Under the pieces are notes generated by a model. That model was not told where the DNA came from. It ran no database searches and saw only the letters and a list, made by a program, of their open reading frames with translations. This document shows, in pieces, positions 40,206-48,438 of a stretch of 50,417 nt of DNA. How positions within the stretch are numbered: the first letter of the stretch is position 1; every line of letters begins with the position of its first letter. The position numbers and the translations under genes are program-made. Source of the stretch: an uncultured Oscillibacter sp. GTDB lineage: Bacteria; Bacillota; Clostridia; Oscillospirales; Oscillospiraceae. The DNA lies in NCBI GenBank assembly GCA_910579435.1, contig CAJTVF010000014.1, positions 1 to 50,417 of the forward strand. Direction: 5' to 3'.

Positions 40206-40964
40206 ATGGAAAGCTGTATTGGATGGATCGGCGGCAAACGGCTGCTGCGGAAAGCCATCCTGGAGCGGTTCCCCACCGATGAAGTGGGGCGCTATATCGA
40301 GGTGTTTGGCGGGGCCGGATGGGTGTTGTTCGCCAAGGAGAAAAAATCCGGTCAGTTGGAAGTTTATAATGACATCAACGGGGATCTGGTGAATCTGTTC
40401 CGCTGCGTGAAATATCACTGCGGCGAAGTACAGAAGGAACTGGACTGGCTGCTGACCTCCAGGGAGCAGTTCTTTGACTGCCTGGCACAGCTGGACACTC
40501 GCGGCCTGACCGACATTCAGCGGGCGGCTCGGTTCTTCTATACGGTTAAAATCAGCTTCGGCTGTGACCAGCGCACCTATGCCACCAGTTCAAAAACGAT
40601 TGACACCGCATCAGCGTATCTGGAAAAGATTAAAGAGCGCCTGCGGGGAGTCAACATCGAGCATAAGGACTTTGCTGACCTGATCCGGGTATATGACCGC
40701 AAGAACGCTCTGTTCTACCTTGACCCGCCCTATGTTGGCACGGAGGGGTATTACGACAGCCCATTTAAGACGGATGACCACCAGCGTTTAAAGGCCGTTT
40801 TGGAGGGCATCAAGGGCCGTTTCATTTTGTCCTATAACGACTGCCCGATGATCCGGGAATTGTATTCCGAGTATCGCATTGAGGGTGTGAGCAGAAAAAC
40901 CACGCTGGCAGGCAACGGAGACAATAACCAGCTTTTTGCCGAGGTTATCATCCGCAATTTCTAA
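40206..40964 (+). CDS. DNA adenine methylase (Dam/D12 class)
   Basis: The 252-residue enzyme transfers a methyl group from S-adenosylmethionine to adenine N6. The SAM-binding motif is FGGAG at 34-38 and the catalytic motif is DPPY at 173-176. The GWIGGKRLLRKAIL start is typical of the alpha/D12 class. No restriction partner is present, so it probably protects phage DNA or affects regulation, as phage-borne methylases do. Confidence 0.92.
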   Translation: MESCIGWIGGKRLLRKAILERFPTDEVGRYIEVFGGAGWVLFAKEKKSGQLEVYNDINGDLVNLFRCVKYHCGEVQKELDWLLTSREQFFDCLAQLDTRGLTDIQRAARFFYTVKISFGCDQRTYATSSKTIDTASAYLEKIKERLRGVNIEHKDFADLIRVYDRKNALFYLDPPYVGTEGYYDSPFKTDDHQRLKAVLEGIKGRFILSYNDCPMIRELYSEYRIEGVSRKTTLAGNGDNNQLFAEVIIRNF

Positions 40965-40978
40965 CCGTTTTCGTTGCG

Positions 40979-40997
40979 TTCTCACAAAATAATCACA
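40979..40997 (+). repeat. 19-bp repeat, right copy
   Basis: TTCTCACAAAATAATCACA matches 4941-4959 with one difference. It lies just upstream of an extended -10 (TGGTAGAAT, 41012-41020) for the XRE gene, so it may be an operator. Confidence 0.5.
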
Positions 40998-41041
40998 GAT
41001 ATACACCTTGCTGGTAGAATGTCCCTAAAGGGGCATTTGTG

Positions 41042-41311
41042 ATGATTAAAAACCATCTATCGCGCATCCTCGGAGAACGCAGGATGAAGCAAGCAGACCT
41101 TGCCAGGATCACGGGCATCAGGCCGACCACAATCAGCGAACTATACAACGAAGTCGCTGAACGTGTCAGCTTCGACCACCTGGATAAGATTTGCGAAGCC
41201 TTAAACTGCACCCTGAACGAACTGCTGGAATACATACCAAACCAGCATCGCCGGACAGGGAAAGACCTGATCCTGGAGGAGCATGGAAACCGCAAGAAAA
41301 AACCACGCTAA
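41042..41311 (+). CDS. XRE-family regulator at the right end
   Basis: The 89-residue protein is a compact Cro/CI-type helix-turn-helix (residues 1-66; RMKQADLARITGIRPTTISE) with a basic tail. It has its own extended -10 promoter and AAAGGGG site. As it can be read in the lysogen separately from the late operon, it may act in lysogenic control or as a cargo regulator. Confidence 0.8.
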   Translation: MIKNHLSRILGERRMKQADLARITGIRPTTISELYNEVAERVSFDHLDKICEALNCTLNELLEYIPNQHRRTGKDLILEEHGNRKKKPR

Positions 41312-41328
41312 TCTGGGCAAAAGAAAAG

Positions 41329-41374
41329 GCGTTTAAGAGGTCTTAAAAGGACCGCTTAAACGCTTTTTCTTTTT
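41329..41374 (+). terminator. Intrinsic terminator near the right end
   Basis: GCGTTTAAGAGGTC (41329-41342) pairs with GGACCGCTTAAACGC (41349-41363) with one mismatch, followed by TTTTTCTTTTTT. It carries the same CGTTTAAG motif as the left-end terminator and would insulate phage from host transcription. Confidence 0.8.
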
Positions 41375-41419
41375 TGCAGATTATGTGCAAGGTTTTCGCA
41401 GCTTGTGCGCAAAGCTACA

Positions 41420-41424
41420 CAGGA
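41420..41424 (+). repeat. Target-site duplication, right copy (CAGGA)
   Basis: It follows the right phage end (...AAAGCTACA) and is identical to 4260-4264. Confidence 0.88.
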
Positions 41425-41827
41425 CGCGGAGGATGCGGTTCACAATGCCTTCCTGCGGATCATCAAGAAATTTTCCAGGTTTCAGAACATGCCGGCCAAG
41501 GATTTGGCCCCGCAGGTCGTTGTGATTGCCAGGAACGAAGCGATTTCTCTCCAGCGCAAGAAGAAGGACGCCGCTCCGCTGGAGGATTGGGACGGCTTTA
41601 CGGAAACGGCGGAGTCCGTCAGCGATTATCACACCCTGGTGGAGACCTTTGCCCGTCTGCCCCTGTCGTACCGTGCGGCCCTGGAGATGAAGATGGTGGG
41701 CTACTCCGATGGGGAAATCGCCTCCAAGCTGTGTTTGACGAAAACGGCGGTCAGCACCCGGATCAGCCGTGGCCGCCAGTTCCTGCGGAATATCGTGGAG
41801 CAGGAAGGCTTTTTGATGGATGCGTAA
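41425..41827 (+). pseudogene. ECF sigma factor, 3' part, separated by the prophage
   Basis: This segment codes the rest of sigma region 2 (DAEDAVHNAFLRIIKKFSRF), a linker, and region 4 (LPLSYRAALEMKMVGYSDGE, with a helix-turn-helix IASKLCLTKTAVSTRIS). Joined to 4140-4264 it gives a complete 175-residue sigma factor. In the lysogen the fragment lacks its start. Downstream genes may have been under its control. Confidence 0.88.
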
Positions 41828-41872
41828 TGACCTTCCGTCATGGCTCTGAAAAAGTTTTTCAGGTTTTTTTAG

Positions 41873-41919
41873 AAAATCATGTGAGAATCCGCTTCCTCGC
41901 TGCGTTAACATAGTGAGGG
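41873..41919 (+). promoter_or_regulatory. ECF-type promoter motif, copy 1
   Basis: The block AATCATGTGAGAATCCG, then CTCGCTGCGTTAA and CATAGT, recurs at 43482-43530 with the same spacing. Each copy precedes a gene of the membrane/lipoprotein cluster. The repeat suggests one alternative sigma factor reads both, perhaps the one split by the prophage. Confidence 0.6.
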
Positions 41920-41973
41920 AGCGGATTTTCTCTTGCCCGGACAGAGGAAACGAGTGATTGGGAGGGACAAATA

Positions 41974-42408
41974 TTGAATATATGGGCCTGCTTTGCAATG
42001 CTTGCGATTTTCCTTTGTGCCGTGACGTATTTCCTATATGACCGGGGGATTGCCGTATCAAAGAATATCCGGGCGGTTCTGTTCATGTTCCGTCCCGAGA
42101 AAAACGCCGACAAGGTAAACCTGGACTCCTGCACCGGCTGGGTTCAGCGCGTGGGCAGATTTCATGAGAGCAGCACATATGAGCTGATACTGAATACGCA
42201 ATTGTCAAAGGGGGAGGCGGAGTTTTCCCTGCTTGACAGAAAGAAGCGGCCCTTATTAAAGCTGAACCGCCGCTGCCCGTCTAGCAGGGTGGACTTGAAT
42301 GCGGACAGCAGGTATTATCTGCGCTGGCAGTTTACAAATGCCACCGGGGAATGCGAACTGCGATGGAAGCCCTGCCCGCTCATCATGGAAGGGGAGAAAT
42401 GCAAATGA
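41974..42408 (+). CDS. Membrane-anchored protein of unknown function
   Basis: The 144-residue product has an N-terminal membrane helix (residues 3-22) and a beta-rich domain ending CELRWKPCPLIMEGEKCK. It begins at a TTG after GGGAGGGA, downstream of the ECF-type promoter. No family recognised. Confidence 0.6.
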   Translation: MNIWACFAMLAIFLCAVTYFLYDRGIAVSKNIRAVLFMFRPEKNADKVNLDSCTGWVQRVGRFHESSTYELILNTQLSKGEAEFSLLDRKKRPLLKLNRRCPSSRVDLNADSRYYLRWQFTNATGECELRWKPCPLIMEGEKCK

Positions 42409-43193
42409 AACCGATAACCATACTGTTCCCGGCCCTGATCTGCGTGCTTTGCCTGACGGGCTGTGTGCCTGCTCCTGGGGCGAGCGGTCCTGGCCGTCCC
42501 ATAGCGGCTTACATCGCAGATGATGTAACGAAAGCGGAGATCACACACCGGGCCGGGGGAACGGTGACGGAGTGGACGGCGGAGGGCGAAGAACTTGACG
42601 CGCTGAGAGATTGGGCCTCCGGGCTGAAATACGAGCTTCTGGATTCGGAGGAGAATCCGGGAGACCGCGACGGCGGCGAGGTCTATGAGGTCGTGCTGAC
42701 CGAAGGGTATTATCCGGGCTTTTCGTATGTGATTTGTGGACCGGATGATTGCTATTTGCTGATAGAGGGATACTGGTACTCCGTGACAAATCCCTCAGAC
42801 CCACCCGCAGCCTCCCCGGCGGACCGTGGAGCAGGGACGCTTGATGTCTCGAAGTATGTGGTAAAAGGAGCGGACGGAGAGGCGGCCGAGCTGACGGAGG
42901 AGGATGCGGAGATTTTGACACAGGTTCTTTCGGGCGGCGCCTGGGCAGAAGGAACGACGGATTGCGCCAGCGACTGCACCGTGGGCTTGGACGGCAGATG
43001 GTTCCGCTATCATTCCGAATGCGGCACATTCAACGAGATCACCATTCCCGGCCAGCCGCAGTTGTCGTCCGTTCCGCCGCCATCGGCCGAAGGGAGGAGC
43101 CTTCGGCTGGCCGATGCGGAACGGGCCGCTGTCAATGCGGTTCTCGAAAAGTACATTACCCTGGGACCTGGCATTGTAGAGAATGTCGTATAA
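42405..43193 (+). CDS. Lipoprotein of unknown function
   Basis: The 262-residue product has a lipoprotein signal peptide with lipobox LTGC (Cys near residue 16), a Pro/Gly linker and a mixed alpha/beta domain. The ATG at 42405 is 8 bases after GGGGAG and overlaps the previous gene by 4 bases, so the two are coupled. Probably surface-exposed; role unknown. Confidence 0.65.
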   Translation: MKPITILFPALICVLCLTGCVPAPGASGPGRPIAAYIADDVTKAEITHRAGGTVTEWTAEGEELDALRDWASGLKYELLDSEENPGDRDGGEVYEVVLTEGYYPGFSYVICGPDDCYLLIEGYWYSVTNPSDPPAASPADRGAGTLDVSKYVVKGADGEAAELTEEDAEILTQVLSGGAWAEGTTDCASDCTVGLDGRWFRYHSECGTFNEITIPGQPQLSSVPPPSAEGRSLRLADAERAAVNAVLEKYITLGPGIVENVV

Positions 43194-43219
43194 TAGCAGT
43201 TCCAAAGGAGGAACTCTGC

Positions 43220-43438
43220 TTGAAACGGAAGATTGTGTTGTTTGCCGCTGCCGCAGTCATATTGCTGTTCCCGCTTCGGCTGAGGCTGAAAGACGGCGGA
43301 ACGGTTCAATACCGGGCGATTTTATACAGCGTACAGAATGTACACCGGCTGAATCCTGACCTGGAATCAGGGAGGGAATACCTGGAGGGGACCATTGTTG
43401 AAATCCTGGGAGTAGAGGTTTTCAACGATGTCCACTAA
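43220..43438 (+). CDS. Small membrane-anchored protein common in Clostridia
   Basis: The 72-residue product has one membrane helix (residues 5-20) and the segment YRAILYSVQNVHRLN, then EGTIVEILGVEVFNDV. Proteins with this pattern are common and uncharacterised in Clostridia. A TTG start follows AAAGGAGG. Confidence 0.65.
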   Translation: MKRKIVLFAAAAVILLFPLRLRLKDGGTVQYRAILYSVQNVHRLNPDLESGREYLEGTIVEILGVEVFNDVH

Positions 43439-43481
43439 GGACTGTTTGGGCCGCTAAAAAAATTTTTTGAAAAAATTTTGA

Positions 43482-43530
43482 AAAATCATGTGAGAATCCG
43501 GCCTCTCGCTGCGTTAATCATAGTAAGAGG
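43482..43530 (+). promoter_or_regulatory. ECF-type promoter motif, copy 2
   Basis: Second copy of the motif at 41873-41919, upstream of the small membrane protein and DUF4367 genes. The T/A-rich run before it (43455-43480) resembles an UP element. Confidence 0.6.
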
Positions 43531-43600
43531 ACATTTGACGCGCCGGAGCGGCGGACTCCGCTGGGAAAACTCACAGATTATAGATTTAGGAGGAGTGACC

Positions 43601-43855
43601 GTGGATGAACTGTTGGTTCCGGCAGTTATTATAATGGTAATCTTCTTTTTAGGCATCCCGGTTCTGCTGGGGGTGCTTGTGTACCGTGCAGCGCAAAAGA
43701 GCAAAAAGCGGGGAATCTATTTTCTGGTGGGAGTTCTTCTTATCAGCGCGATCATGCCGGCTTACGCCATATACTTGGGCACGATTCTGGGGATTGTGTT
43801 TCAGATTTCGCTCCACAAGGCGGCGAACAAGAAAGCGCCCATAAAGGACAAGTGA
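43601..43855 (+). CDS. Small two-span membrane protein
   Basis: The 84-residue product has two hydrophobic helices (about residues 4-26 and 38-66) and a basic tail. The GTG at 43601 is 7 bases after AGGAGG. It opens the operon that continues with the DUF4367 proteins. Function unknown. Confidence 0.6.
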   Translation: MDELLVPAVIIMVIFFLGIPVLLGVLVYRAAQKSKKRGIYFLVGVLLISAIMPAYAIYLGTILGIVFQISLHKAANKKAPIKDK

Positions 43856-43879
43856 CTGGAAGCGCAGGAGGGAACGGAC

Positions 43880-44905
43880 ATGACAGAGCAAGCGCTGGAT
43901 CAGCTGGCCCAGCGGGTCATACTGGACACGGCCCGACTGGAATATGGAGCGCTGTTGAAAGAAGCGCCGGAGCATATCTTCTCCCCCAGCTTTGAGCGAA
44001 GGATGAAAAAGCTGCTGCGCCGGGGCAGGCATCCGGTCTGGTATAAGGCTCTCCATGCGGCGGCGTGCCTTCTGCTGGCGCTGCTGCTCAGCGGGTGCGC
44101 GGTGCTGGCGGTCAGTCCGGCGGCCCGGGAGGCCTTCGCCGGATGGGTGCGGGAAGTCCATGATACCTATTTTAGTTATCAGTATGTCGGACCGGATCAG
44201 GACGTTCAAGAGGACTTGACAAAGATTGCATTTCTTCCAACATGGCTCCCAGAGGGCTACCAGGAAGCGGAGCGGCCGCAGCTGTATGGAATGGTGAATA
44301 TTTCCTATGAAGCAGACGGCAAAGAGACCGCGGTTTTCGGGTACGCGCCAGAGCTTTCCATGACGGTATACACGGAAAACGCTGAGGCGCATGAGGCGCA
44401 GGTCCACGGACGCAGAGCGGACCTGTATCTGGACGGCCAGGAGGGTAACCGGAATGTGCTTGTTTGGACAGACGAAGATACGGGCTTCTTCCTCTGGATC
44501 TCCGCGCCGTTCTCTGGCGAGGAATTAGTCAAGATGGCCGAGAGTGTGGAGACTTTGCCCCTTGCCTACTGCCCCGCTTGGGTGCCGGAGGGCTATACGC
44601 TGCTCTCCGGCGGCGCCAAGCTGCCGGTAATACTGAATTATCAGGGCCAGGACGGAAACTACTTCACTCTCCTGGTGATGGAGAATGCGAAGAGCACCGA
44701 AATGGAGATCGAGCTGGAGAAGGGAGACAGTTACCAGCCGGCCTCGGTTTTGGGAAAGCCGGCGGACATGTACCTGGGCGCGGAGGGACATATATCTGTC
44801 CTGATTTGGATGGATAATAAAGAACAGTTGACGTTCAACCTGTGCGGCACGCTTACGGAACAGGAACTGATGAAAGTCGCGGAGAGCATTGGAAAAGCGC
44901 AGTAA
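43880..44905 (+). CDS. DUF4367 membrane protein with two repeats
   Basis: The 341-residue protein has a cytoplasmic N-terminus of about 55 residues, one membrane helix (about 58-80) and two extracellular DUF4367 domains, each starting with a (P)xWLPEGY/WVPEGY motif (about residues 115 and 230) and ending EEL.KMAES. DUF4367 proteins accompany ECF sigma factors, so it is a likely sensor or anti-sigma-like partner. Its first 100 residues are nearly identical to those of the next gene. Confidence 0.8.
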   Translation: MTEQALDQLAQRVILDTARLEYGALLKEAPEHIFSPSFERRMKKLLRRGRHPVWYKALHAAACLLLALLLSGCAVLAVSPAAREAFAGWVREVHDTYFSYQYVGPDQDVQEDLTKIAFLPTWLPEGYQEAERPQLYGMVNISYEADGKETAVFGYAPELSMTVYTENAEAHEAQVHGRRADLYLDGQEGNRNVLVWTDEDTGFFLWISAPFSGEELVKMAESVETLPLAYCPAWVPEGYTLLSGGAKLPVILNYQGQDGNYFTLLVMENAKSTEMEIELEKGDSYQPASVLGKPADMYLGAEGHISVLIWMDNKEQLTFNLCGTLTEQELMKVAESIGKAQ

Positions 44906-44941
44906 GAAGCGGTCCCAACGGGAGAGGAGGAGAAAGCTGTT

Positions 44942-47440
44942 ATGACAGAGCAGGCGTTGGATCGGCTGATTCATGGAGTCATACTGGACACGGCCCGGCT
45001 GGAATACGGAGTGCTGTTGGCAGAAGCACCGGAGCATACCTTCTCCCCTGCCTTTGAGCGGAGGATGAAAAAGCTGCTGCGCCGGGGCAGGCATCCGGTC
45101 TGGTATAAGTCCCTCCATGCGGCGGCATGCGTACTGCTGGCGCTGCTGCTCAGCGGGTGCGCGGTGCTGGCGGTCAGCCCGGAGGCCCGGGAGGTCTTTG
45201 CGGGCTGGGTGCGGGAAATTCATGACAACTATTTCCTCTACAAGTTTTTTGGGAACGAGGAAAGAGAAGCCGTTTCAAAGGAGGAGGTTCTCTATCAGCC
45301 CACCTATGTGCCGGCCGGGTATCGGATCGAGCACCGGTTTGTGTTTTCTGCCGGTATTGTGTCTGTCACTTATATAGACGACCAAACCGGCAATATCGCA
45401 GTGTTCACCTATTTTTCGGACATGTCGTCGCCGGTCCTCCAGATTGCGGGAGAGAATGAGATCATCTATCAAAAGGTCCAGGTCAACGGGCTCCCCGCCG
45501 ATCTGTATCTGGATTCGGAAGAGGGAGAAGCCAACGCTATCGTATGGGTGGACGAGAGGAATGGGGCTGCGTTTCGAATTGGCGGCATCATAAGCGGGGA
45601 AGAGCTGGTTTGCATGGCGGAGAGCGTGGAAGCCGTCCCCCGGAATGTGCGCTTTCGTCCGTCCTGGCTGCCGGAGGGGTACGATGAAACCTCCGCCCAG
45701 GACTGCCCGGCGAAGGGGGATAACGTCCCCAAGGGCCTGGACGCCGGAAAGAGCGTCCTGACCTATGAGGACGGGAAGGGCGGACGTTTGACCATCACCT
45801 ATGCCCAGGAATTTGATATAACCGGCCTGCGCCCGGACAAATGCGAGGCGGACGCGGTTTCCGTGCTGGTTGGAGGAGACCAGGCGTTTTTGTTCCTGGG
45901 TCAGGAGGACCACCATCTAGTCTGGGTAGACGGAGAGAGCGGCGTCTTCTTCTGGATTTCCGGCCCCTTTACCGGAGAGGAATTGATTCAGATCGGGGAG
46001 GGTATGCGCACCGCGCCTCAAGAAATGATGTTCTACCCATCCTGGCTGCCGGAGGGATACTATGAGACCACTACCGATGATTTGCGGAGACAACGTATCC
46101 TCCGCTATGAGGACGGAAAGGGAGGACTTCTGACCATTCTCCATCCCGAAGATTTTGATCCCGGAACGCTGATGCTGGTTGGGGAAGCGGAGATCGTTTC
46201 CGTATTTGTCGGAGAGAATCCGGCGGATCTGTACCTGGATCGGGTACCGGGCAATGCCAACAACTTGGTTTGGGTGGATCGGGACACGGGGATTCTTTAC
46301 TGGATTTCCGGCCCTCTTACCGGGGAGGAACTGGTTCGGGTTGCGGAGAGCATGGAGAAACGAGAGGAGCCGCCGCCCCTGGAGGAGTACTGGCTGACCT
46401 GGACGCCTTACGGGTATCAGGAGGCAGAACGCTCCCTGCGGGAAAATCGAGGCCATGTGCTTTACCGGGATGAAAAGGGCCGTCAGATTACCCTGGCCTA
46501 CCGGCGGGGCTCAGAAACCGCCAGCCTACAGATCTCCTCCACTCTGGGCGGGGCGATGGAGGCCCGGCCCGTCACAGTGGACGGCGCTGCTGCGGACCTC
46601 TATCTGGAGGAAACGCAGGAGGCAGGGAACGCTCTGGTTTGGGCCCGGGACGGGCTGCTGTTCTGGATGATCGCCCCCTGTTCCCAGGAGGAGCTGACCG
46701 CCATGGCGGAGAGCGTGGAGGTTCTGCCGGTGGAATACAGGCTCACCTGGGTGCCGGAGGGCTATGAGCTGTATATGCAGAATGATACCTTCGGTAATTC
46801 GTTCTCGTTCCTCTACAAAAACCCGGAGGGCCGATTGCTGCATTTCATGGTTCAGCTGGACCGTGAGGGGGCCAGGTCGTATCTTTTCCCCAACGAAAAC
46901 GCTGAGGAAAAACAGGTGCTCGTAGGCAGGAACCCGGCCGATATGTATTTGGTGGACACAGGAGGCGCAAATAGCGAGCTGGTTTGGCAGGACCCGGAGG
47001 CAGGGGCACTCTTTTACATCAGCGCGTTTTTGCCGGAGGAGGACATTCTCAAAATGGCGGAGAGCATCGAGGGGGCAGCGCCTTCTCCAAAAGTCCGGCA
47101 GCCCAACTGGCTTCCTATGGGGTATCGCTGTACGGGAGGCTCTGCCGGTTCCAGCTCCAAGGAACACCAGTATGAAGACGAAAACGGCGATGAAATCCAA
47201 TTTGCGTTCCTGGGTCCTCCAGAGGCGGAGGAGAAAGAAAAACTCCAGGAGGTCGTGAAGGGCCTGGAGTCTCAAAGCGTCCTGGTGAACGGACAGGCGG
47301 CGGAGCTGTACTCCGCGGCCGATGGCGTTCTCTATCTGGTCTGGGACGGCCGGGAACCGGGGGAGGTTTTCTGGCTTTCCGCGGCGCTGGACGCCGGAAC
47401 ACTGATTCAGATCGCTGAAAGTGTGTTCTATCCACCGTAA
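44942..47440 (+). CDS. DUF4367 membrane protein with six repeats
   Basis: The 832-residue paralogue of the preceding protein shares its N-terminal 100 residues and membrane helix. Six DUF4367 units follow, marked by YVPAGY, WLPEGY, WLPEGY, WTPYGY, WVPEGY and WLPMGY, each about 110-130 residues and closed by EELI.MAESV-like helices. The expansion points to a long extracellular stalk or multivalent ligand-binding protein. The function of DUF4367 is not known. Confidence 0.8.
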   Translation: MTEQALDRLIHGVILDTARLEYGVLLAEAPEHTFSPAFERRMKKLLRRGRHPVWYKSLHAAACVLLALLLSGCAVLAVSPEAREVFAGWVREIHDNYFLYKFFGNEEREAVSKEEVLYQPTYVPAGYRIEHRFVFSAGIVSVTYIDDQTGNIAVFTYFSDMSSPVLQIAGENEIIYQKVQVNGLPADLYLDSEEGEANAIVWVDERNGAAFRIGGIISGEELVCMAESVEAVPRNVRFRPSWLPEGYDETSAQDCPAKGDNVPKGLDAGKSVLTYEDGKGGRLTITYAQEFDITGLRPDKCEADAVSVLVGGDQAFLFLGQEDHHLVWVDGESGVFFWISGPFTGEELIQIGEGMRTAPQEMMFYPSWLPEGYYETTTDDLRRQRILRYEDGKGGLLTILHPEDFDPGTLMLVGEAEIVSVFVGENPADLYLDRVPGNANNLVWVDRDTGILYWISGPLTGEELVRVAESMEKREEPPPLEEYWLTWTPYGYQEAERSLRENRGHVLYRDEKGRQITLAYRRGSETASLQISSTLGGAMEARPVTVDGAAADLYLEETQEAGNALVWARDGLLFWMIAPCSQEELTAMAESVEVLPVEYRLTWVPEGYELYMQNDTFGNSFSFLYKNPEGRLLHFMVQLDREGARSYLFPNENAEEKQVLVGRNPADMYLVDTGGANSELVWQDPEAGALFYISAFLPEEDILKMAESIEGAAPSPKVRQPNWLPMGYRCTGGSAGSSSKEHQYEDENGDEIQFAFLGPPEAEEKEKLQEVVKGLESQSVLVNGQAAELYSAADGVLYLVWDGREPGEVFWLSAALDAGTLIQIAESVFYPP

Positions 47441-47539
47441 GGCAGAGGGATTGCCTGCTCTGCCGGCAGCGTTCAAACGAAATTCTAAAATCAATCATTC
47501 AATGATTTAACGCCTTTTATAGCCGCTGTTCCTGCGGAG

Positions 47540-47568
47540 TTGGATTTTTGATGATAGGGTAGTATAAG
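47540..47568 (+). promoter_or_regulatory. Promoter of the TPR-like gene
   Basis: TTGGAT (47540-47545), a 17-base spacer and TATAAG (47563-47568). The transcript would start inside the perfect hairpin that follows. Confidence 0.65.
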
Positions 47569-47569
47569 A

Positions 47570-47617
47570 GGCGTTATGTACTGTACAGCAAGGTCACAGT
47601 ACATAACGCCTTCCTTT
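47570..47617 (+). terminator. Perfect 15-bp hairpin with T-run in the 5' leader
   Basis: GGCGTTATGTACTGT and ACAGTACATAACGCC pair around an 11-base loop, followed by TTCCTTTTTT. It may end upstream transcription, or act as an attenuator since the promoter at 47540 lies just before it. Confidence 0.7.
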
Positions 47618-47645
47618 TTTTGGAATATAATTGGGGGGAATCTGT

Positions 47646-48401
47646 TTGGGTCATTACTCGTTAATCCTGGAAAAGCGTTATCAGGAATTTTGCGATGTAT
47701 ACCGGGAAAAGGGGCATCTGTGCAAAACGGACCCGGGAGAGTATGGAGACTTACAGCCGGGCAGTCAGGTACGGGCGCTGCTGGCTCTTGGAGAGTATGC
47801 GGAGGCCGCTCGGGTCTGCCGGGAGATGATGCGTCAGGAGGCGGAGGAGTCGGCCCGAAGGGGCTATGACGCCCGTTCTTCCATATGGCTGATTGATCTT
47901 GCCATCGCATGTATGAAGCAGGGGCACTACGCGGAGGCGGTCCAGGCCATCCGGGAGGCGCCGCATACGAATTACCAGCCGAACCGCATCCAGGCTCCAT
48001 GCCTGATGTACTACATGGCCGTTGTCATGGAGGACGAAAACCTCAAGCGGGAGAGCATAAAGGTACTCAACGCGCGGCTTCGGACAAAGGCGGGCACGGA
48101 ACCGGCCTTCGCGCCGGTCCGGTTCCTCCGGGACAAAATCGGCGAGGCACAGCTGTTGTCGGAGACAGCGGAGGAAACCAACCCAAAGCTCTATCTGCGG
48201 GCACTGGTTCCGGCAAAGTTTCTGATAGCGGTGAAGAGGTATGAAAAGGGTGAGCTGGAGGGCTGCCGGCAAGCCTTGAAGGAGACTTGCGGCCTTTATG
48301 AGCAGGATCGGATTGCCGTTATGCCGGTTGAATATTTTTTGGCGGAGTCCTGGCTGGTGGAGCTGAATGACAATACAGATCCATCTTTGCCAGTCTCTTA
48401 A
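47646..48401 (+). CDS. TPR-like helical protein
   Basis: The 251-residue protein consists of helix pairs of TPR type (ALLALGEYAEAARVCREMM, LAIACMKQGHYAEAVQAIRE, AVKRYEKGELEGCRQALKE). A TTG at 47646 follows GGGGGGA. Similar proteins occur as stand-alone genes in Clostridia and sometimes as toxin immunity proteins, but no toxin is seen here. Confidence 0.65.
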   Translation: MGHYSLILEKRYQEFCDVYREKGHLCKTDPGEYGDLQPGSQVRALLALGEYAEAARVCREMMRQEAEESARRGYDARSSIWLIDLAIACMKQGHYAEAVQAIREAPHTNYQPNRIQAPCLMYYMAVVMEDENLKRESIKVLNARLRTKAGTEPAFAPVRFLRDKIGEAQLLSETAEETNPKLYLRALVPAKFLIAVKRYEKGELEGCRQALKETCGLYEQDRIAVMPVEYFLAESWLVELNDNTDPSLPVS

Positions 48402-48438
48402 ATAATGAAAGTAAGATGAACACAAGGAGGAACGCAGC

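Larger units (their letters stand above)
4265..41419. mobile_element. Complete Mu-like transposable prophage, 37,155 bp, carrying a DGR
   Basis: The element starts TG and ends CA, is flanked by CAGGA duplications, and splits an ECF sigma gene that becomes whole when it is removed. It encodes repressor, antirepressor, MuA, MuB, GemA, Mor, DUF3486 small terminase, large terminase, portal, head, contractile tail, lysis and methylase genes, all on the plus strand except the repressor. Head genes resemble SPP1 and tail genes resemble PBSX, so it is mosaic. No essential morphogenesis gene looks broken, so it may be active. Confidence 0.93.

Noticed and set aside
4265..41419. A tyrosine or serine integrase with att sites
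   Set aside because: No such gene is present; the ends, duplication and MuA/MuB genes show transpositional integration.
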